From Pedobacter cryoconitis (GTDB lineage: Bacteria > Bacteroidota > Bacteroidia > Sphingobacteriales > Sphingobacteriaceae), in NCBI RefSeq assembly GCF_014200605.1, contig NZ_JACHCE010000005.1:1-64000 (forward strand): a stretch of 64,000 bases of DNA, written 5' to 3'. Below the pieces are notes generated by a model. It made no database searches and had not been told where the DNA came from. It saw nothing but the letters and a program-made list of their open reading frames with translations. This document shows, piece by piece, positions 61,801-64,000 of the stretch (positions are counted from its first letter, which is position 1; every line of letters starts with the position of its first letter). The translations under genes were made by a program, and so were the position numbers.

Positions 61801-62931
61801 TGGGTATACATGATCTCTGATGTCAGAACTTACCTGAATGATGCTACTGATGTAGAAATGTTAAGACTTTACCAGGGCTATTCGGGCTTCTTCAAAAGTC
61901 TGGACAGAGAGTATGAGCATACTAAATGCAGACTGGTCAGCCTGGAAACAAAAATGTCAGCAGAAGAGATTGCTGGTATTACTTTAAATGAAATCTTAAA
62001 CCCGGATACCCCTTCAGAAATTATTTACCACGGTCAAAAAAGACAGATCATGGAACTGATTCCTGCAGAATTGATTACAGGTCTGGAAGATTCTCATATT
62101 CAACTCAATAAAGACGCTGTTGTACTGGTATTAGGAGGTGCCCAGGGGATTACTGCCGAGCTGATGATCCACTTTGCAAAAGATTATCCTTGTAACTATA
62201 TCCTTGTTGGCCGTTCAGCTGATCCAAAATCAGCAGTACAGGGCAAAGCAGCATCCTTAAAAACGAAAGATGAAATCAGGAGTTATCTGATCCAGCAGGG
62301 CGAAATTAAAAAACCGGCTGAAATAGAGCAGGAAACGGCCAGGATCTATAAGAATAACCAGATTCTGAACAGTATTGCCATGCTGGAGAATGGCGGATCT
62401 AAAGTAGTCTACGAATCACTTGACCTGAGAGATGAAGACGGGCTGAGCCGTTTTGTAGATAGCGTGTATCAAAAGTATGGCCGCATTGATGGCGTTGTAC
62501 ATGGTGCAGGTCTGCTGGAAGATAAATTGTTCCATAGCAAGACATCGGCGTCATTCGAAAGAGTATTTGATACTAAGGTGACCCCATTAAGAGTATTGGC
62601 AGAAAAGCTAAAACCTGAGACACAGTTTGTAATTCTTTTTTCAAGCATCGCTTCTGTTTATGGTAACCGCGGACAAACTGATTATGCGGCTGCAAATAGT
62701 GTAATGGACAGATATGCCTGGGCTTTGAAACAAAAGATCAATGGAAAGGTCCTGGCTATTAACTGGGGGCCATGGAAAGGGGCTGGTATGGTCTCTCCAA
62801 CTTTAGAGAAAGAATATGAAAGAAGAGGTATCGCGCTGATTCCTTTACAGGATGGTATGGAGACCTTCTTAAATGAACTGAAGTACGGCAAAGAAAGTCA
62901 GGTACTCATTATGGCAGGAAATAACTGGTAG
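55882..62931 (+). CDS. PUFA-synthase-like megasynthase: NPD-NPD-KS-AT-ACP-ACP-KR
   Basis: The protein has 2349 residues. Residues 1-250 and 290-600 are two nitronate-monooxygenase/PfaD-like domains (GGGRVGHESS with His127; RECGGHVGPLS with His429), which in PUFA systems reduce enoyl groups. The KS (about 645-1095) has Cys832 (DAACASS), His967 (EAHGTGT) and His1007 (GHTK). The AT (about 1180-1490) has PGQGSQ, Ser1276 (GHSYGE) and His1381. Two ACPs carry Ser1696 and Ser1806 (DLSIDSIKR in both). The KR (about 2075-2300) has GGAQGI and Tyr2268. No dehydratase, thioesterase or methyltransferase is seen. A second KS gene follows after 27 bp, matching PfaA/PfaC-type operons; the product is an unknown lipid or polyketide. 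The ATG at 55882 leads directly into the first NPD strand. Confidence 0.92.
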   Translation: MENLKIIGVTPFEKPDTELAIALIKAGIFPVLNLGYQQADAVRAIHELVQRGVTDFGVCFPSSDMISIPLPVQVSLVIIPQDIKFERKPGVKLISQVYDLESAKKAKASKADGIIVKGNEGGGRVGHESSFVLFQRIIQEVKDIPVWIQGGVGVHTAAALMAQGAAGVVLDSQLILFADCSAPKAIKDICAKLSGTETKLFDNCRVLSRPNSPAVAANLTYKELQAYFIDFDLDKSYLSLGQDVALASDLFNRYKKLDKLVFGVKEAIYGHLNQAKSLNVISPENPLAKELNLTYPIAQGPMTRVSDVAQFADAVSGAGALSFIALSLLKGETARNLIQETKKLAGDKTWGVGILGFAPQELRDEQMQYILEEKPPVVLIAGGRPSQAKPLEKAGIKTFLHVPSASLLDMFLKEGARRFVFEGRECGGHVGPLSSMVLWEKQIERLLKEDNPEQISVFFAGGIHDSFSTAFIAIMAAPLAAKGVKIGVLMGTAYLYTKEAVSTGAIQERFQQEAVNASDTILLETAPGHETRCLKSPFSDFFSEEKEKLQQSGIDKKEIWAKLETLNVGRLRIAAKGIERRGNELVTINEAEQLTLGMYMIGQIAALQNKVVSLLELHQEVAEGNYQHIVNAQLSAPPEKTGKSLDIAVVGMACIFPGAKNIEEYWRNIILGKDSVTEVPDERWNKDLYYNPESTAGDMSHSKWGGFIPKIDFDPLEFGIPPQSLAAIEPTQLLTLMVAKQAMENAGYQDGGFDQENVSVIIGAEGGNDLANSYGFRCFYKQVFGEMPEEIDQALPKMTEDSFPGILANVISGRVANRLNLGGRNYTVDAACASSLAAVDLACQELFLGKSDMVLAGGADLHNGINDYLMFSSTHALSRKGRCATFDSEADGIALGEGIAMVVLKRQEDAIRDGDRIYAVIKGVGGSSDGKSLGLTAPRKNGQVQALERAYDQAGITPSVVGLVEAHGTGTVVGDRTELSALTDKFIQAGATAGQSHLGSVKTQIGHTKCAAGLAGLIKASLSVYHGIKPPTIHLKNPNSYYNAKTSPFAFHTEAGLWMESKRYAGVSAFGFGGTNFHAVLEGSNPVNAEIPTLKSWPSELFVFRGDTYEEAKSKLTAVKVLLDSNAQVDLKDIAYSLAMADNKPVQLCIVADRAEDLNMKVELTLSGIESKDTYATKKREGKVVFMFPGQGSQRINMARDLFVIFPAMRELLKDLPEYEKVLFPNAVFDAALLKEQKENIKDTRMAQPLLGIVNLAIANFLRTLGIVPDMVAGHSYGELPALCFAGAFAEDQLVNLSAARAKSILDAVEGGDTGAMVAVNAKQEDLQQIISGLKDIYTVNYNSPMQSVLAGATPAITNLMELLKTAKISFRQLEVACAFHSPLVVKSKELYQQVLESVTFNALSLPVWSNTTAQEYPVQADQIKERLTDHLIKPVKFVDQVQEMYAAGARIFIEVGPGKVLSGLTKACLGKEELLMHAEDNGQNKLTHLLGMLATYISTGRDIRLEKLFEGRDARLLNLNEPALYKKSPAVWFVNGQHAIPSNGKLPANGALPIIEPIQMKNRELRSEPLQAVHSASDLMMQEYLNSMKLLIQAQRDVMLTFLGQHVTLNTGLLNPVTIPQPVMAQPVPQADRYAATPVATPQPVLQQPAAVVKAAAEQKDVKLALLQIVSDKTGYPQEMLGMEMDLEADLSIDSIKRLEIIGALRTELGGFSSTHSEDTVMEQLAGIKTLNGLVNWITENAAPAAGTNISATINIEVTVNNNQPKFSSEELRAAILSVVSEKTGYPEEMLGMDLDLEADLSIDSIKRMEIIGELKLKIGFNQNQDQGDDLMEKLAAIKTLNGLVNWISDIESGTDDVLTEAKKIIEESGDSTGIEKLSRLRFELTPAALSDIEAAILKGQRFGITDDGQGQATRIKSLFKKHGALVDIVSAGDDLQNYQGLIILNMFSSEKKSGIIEHFEMIKQVNFEKTKWVYMISDVRTYLNDATDVEMLRLYQGYSGFFKSLDREYEHTKCRLVSLETKMSAEEIAGITLNEILNPDTPSEIIYHGQKRQIMELIPAELITGLEDSHIQLNKDAVVLVLGGAQGITAELMIHFAKDYPCNYILVGRSADPKSAVQGKAASLKTKDEIRSYLIQQGEIKKPAEIEQETARIYKNNQILNSIAMLENGGSKVVYESLDLRDEDGLSRFVDSVYQKYGRIDGVVHGAGLLEDKLFHSKTSASFERVFDTKVTPLRVLAEKLKPETQFVILFSSIASVYGNRGQTDYAAANSVMDRYAWALKQKINGKVLAINWGPWKGAGMVSPTLEKEYERRGIALIPLQDGMETFLNELKYGKESQVLIMAGNNW

Positions 62932-62958
62932 CTGATTTGTTTAAATTAATAGGCCCCA

Positions 62959-64000
62959 ATGAAGAAAACGGATGTAGCTGTAGTTGGAATGTCCTGTATT
63001 TTCCCCGGTGCGGGAGATCTGGATACATTCTGGAAAAATATAATAAATAAGGTCGATTCTACTCAAGTTGTGCCACCGGATCGTATTGATCCGGTGCACT
63101 TCGATAAGCAGCAGACCGGGGTAGACCGTTTTTATTGCAACAGGGGAGGGTTTATTCCTGAATATAACTTCGACCCTCAGCGTTTTGGTATCCTGCCTGT
63201 AGCAGTGAATGGTACAGAGCCCGATCATTTGCTGACACTGGATCTGGTTTACAGGGCACTGGAAGACGCAGGGGTGTTCCAGAAGAATACTTCGCTCGAA
63301 AAAACCGGTATTATCATTGGAAAAGGTAATTATGCAGGGCCCGGCGCTACCAGGGCCATTGAAATTGTAAGAACAGGTGAACAGATTGCCGCGGTACTGA
63401 AAGATTTGCTGCCTCATCTGGAGACAGCAGATATAGAAAAAGTAAAGCATGAATTCCAGGCTCGTAAAGGTCGTTTTGGGCCAGATACAGCAATGGGATT
63501 GATCCCGAATTTAGTAGCCTCGCTGGTTGCTAACCGTTTAAATCTGGGTGGAGTAGCTTTTACGTTGGATGCAGCCTGTGCAAGCTCATTGATTGCTATA
63601 GATCATGCTGTTCAGGAATTAAACAGCGGACGCTGCAATATGGTTATTGCCGGCGGCGTACATGTAGGGCAGAATGCAGCCTTCTGGAGTATATTCTCCA
63701 ATTTGGGGGCGCTGTCAAAACAAGAAAAAATAAAACCTTTTGATCAGAGTGCTGATGGTTTAATTATTGGTGAAGGCTGCGGATTTGTTGTTTTAAAACG
63801 GTTAGAAGACGCAGTTAAAGATAAAGACCGGATTTATGCAGTCATCAAAGGGGTTGGGGTAAGCAGTGATGGAAGTGGGACCAGTGTAATGAGCCCTTCG
63901 GTAAAAGGTCAGCTCAGAGCCATAACACAAGCCTGGGAAAACTCAGGAGTATTGCCAGCAACTATCGGTTATATTGAAGCACATGGTACAGGGACACCAT
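62959..64000 (+). CDS. second megasynthase subunit, ketosynthase domain (partial, runs off the right edge)
   Basis: The gene starts with ATG at 62959, 27 bp after the first synthase stop, and remains open for 347 codons to the window edge. The N-terminus KKTDVAVVGMSCIFPGAGDL is a KS start. The active-site Cys207 (LDAACASS) and the first catalytic His342 (EAHGTGT) are present; the third residue lies beyond the edge. It also shows GRCNMVIAGGVHVG and SKQEKIKPFDQSADG. It is likely a PfaB/PfaC-like multidomain protein carrying KS (and perhaps AT or DH). Strong linkage supports a single operon. Confidence 0.9.
   Translation, partial: MKKTDVAVVGMSCIFPGAGDLDTFWKNIINKVDSTQVVPPDRIDPVHFDKQQTGVDRFYCNRGGFIPEYNFDPQRFGILPVAVNGTEPDHLLTLDLVYRALEDAGVFQKNTSLEKTGIIIGKGNYAGPGATRAIEIVRTGEQIAAVLKDLLPHLETADIEKVKHEFQARKGRFGPDTAMGLIPNLVASLVANRLNLGGVAFTLDAACASSLIAIDHAVQELNSGRCNMVIAGGVHVGQNAAFWSIFSNLGALSKQEKIKPFDQSADGLIIGEGCGFVVLKRLEDAVKDKDRIYAVIKGVGVSSDGSGTSVMSPSVKGQLRAITQAWENSGVLPATIGYIEAHGTGTP

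Noticed and set aside
62941..63450. 169-codon minus-strand frame under the second synthase
   Set aside because: The plus strand encodes a clear ketosynthase there; the antisense product has no recognisable domain.
1..64000. Search for tRNA, rRNA, CRISPR arrays, insertion sequences and phage genes
   Set aside because: No cloverleaf, regular spaced repeat, transposase or integrase motif was seen by eye; small RNA genes could still be missed without a covariance search.

Overview
The window comes from an AT-rich chromosome of the phylum Bacteroidota, most likely Sphingobacteriaceae (Pedobacter-like). The signs are a SusC/SusD outer-membrane pair, Bacteroidota-type promoters (TTTG, about 19 bp, TAnnTTTG), many AraC regulators, DUF3347, haem-bd and DUF2625 proteins, and lipoprotein signal peptides of the phylum. 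The genus is inferred from protein flavour, not from a marker gene. I saw no rRNA, tRNA, CRISPR array, insertion sequence or prophage.

Region 0.5-11 kb is an accessory patchwork: a GT39 glycosyltransferase, a decayed AraC gene, a GlxA-type regulator beside a secreted DJ-1/PfpI protein with a metal-binding head, a NylB-like serine hydrolase, a Crp/Fnr regulator, an aldo/keto reductase with its own AraC gene, an ABC-F ATPase, and a hydrolase/NTF2 pair. At 11.5-15.5 kb lies the most unusual gene. One 1322-residue protein joins a DyP-type haem peroxidase region to a complete pyruvate-formate-lyase-like glycyl radical enzyme, with a pair of ACGTAAAwCTACG motifs upstream.

Region 15.5-28.3 kb, all on the minus strand, looks like a phosphoester-scavenging locus: SusC, SusD and two tandem Tat-type metallophosphoesterases, then an alkaline-phosphatase-family gene. 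The alkaline phosphatase gene and susC share a 17-bp palindromic site in their upstream regions. Next come an AraC regulator, an MBL-fold hydrolase, a Rossmann protein, a sterol desaturase and a sugar phosphate isomerase. Region 28.5-38.5 kb holds small enzyme and regulator units: an esterase; an AraC gene with an SDR gene carrying an AraC-like direct repeat; a TetR-led set with two matching operators; an acyltransferase; DUF2625; a TonB protein; and a GNAT enzyme.

Region 38.6-50.1 kb is a metal (probably copper) resistance and efflux island. It has a Met-rich multicopper oxidase with a barrel-like C-terminal extension, a haem-binding protein, two DUF3347 proteins and a His-rich secreted protein, then a separate adaptor/RND/TolC efflux operon headed by an unknown two-TM protein. 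Region 50.3-53.2 kb is a tightly overlapping three-gene cassette: a 54-residue IDPGTGS membrane protein, a methyltransferase with a kinase-like N-terminus and a membrane sulfatase-fold protein. It probably modifies an envelope glycan. From 55.9 kb to the right edge runs a PUFA-synthase-like megasynthase operon. The first protein has two tandem nitronate-monooxygenase/PfaD-like domains, KS, AT, two ACPs and KR. The second gene starts with another KS and runs off the window.
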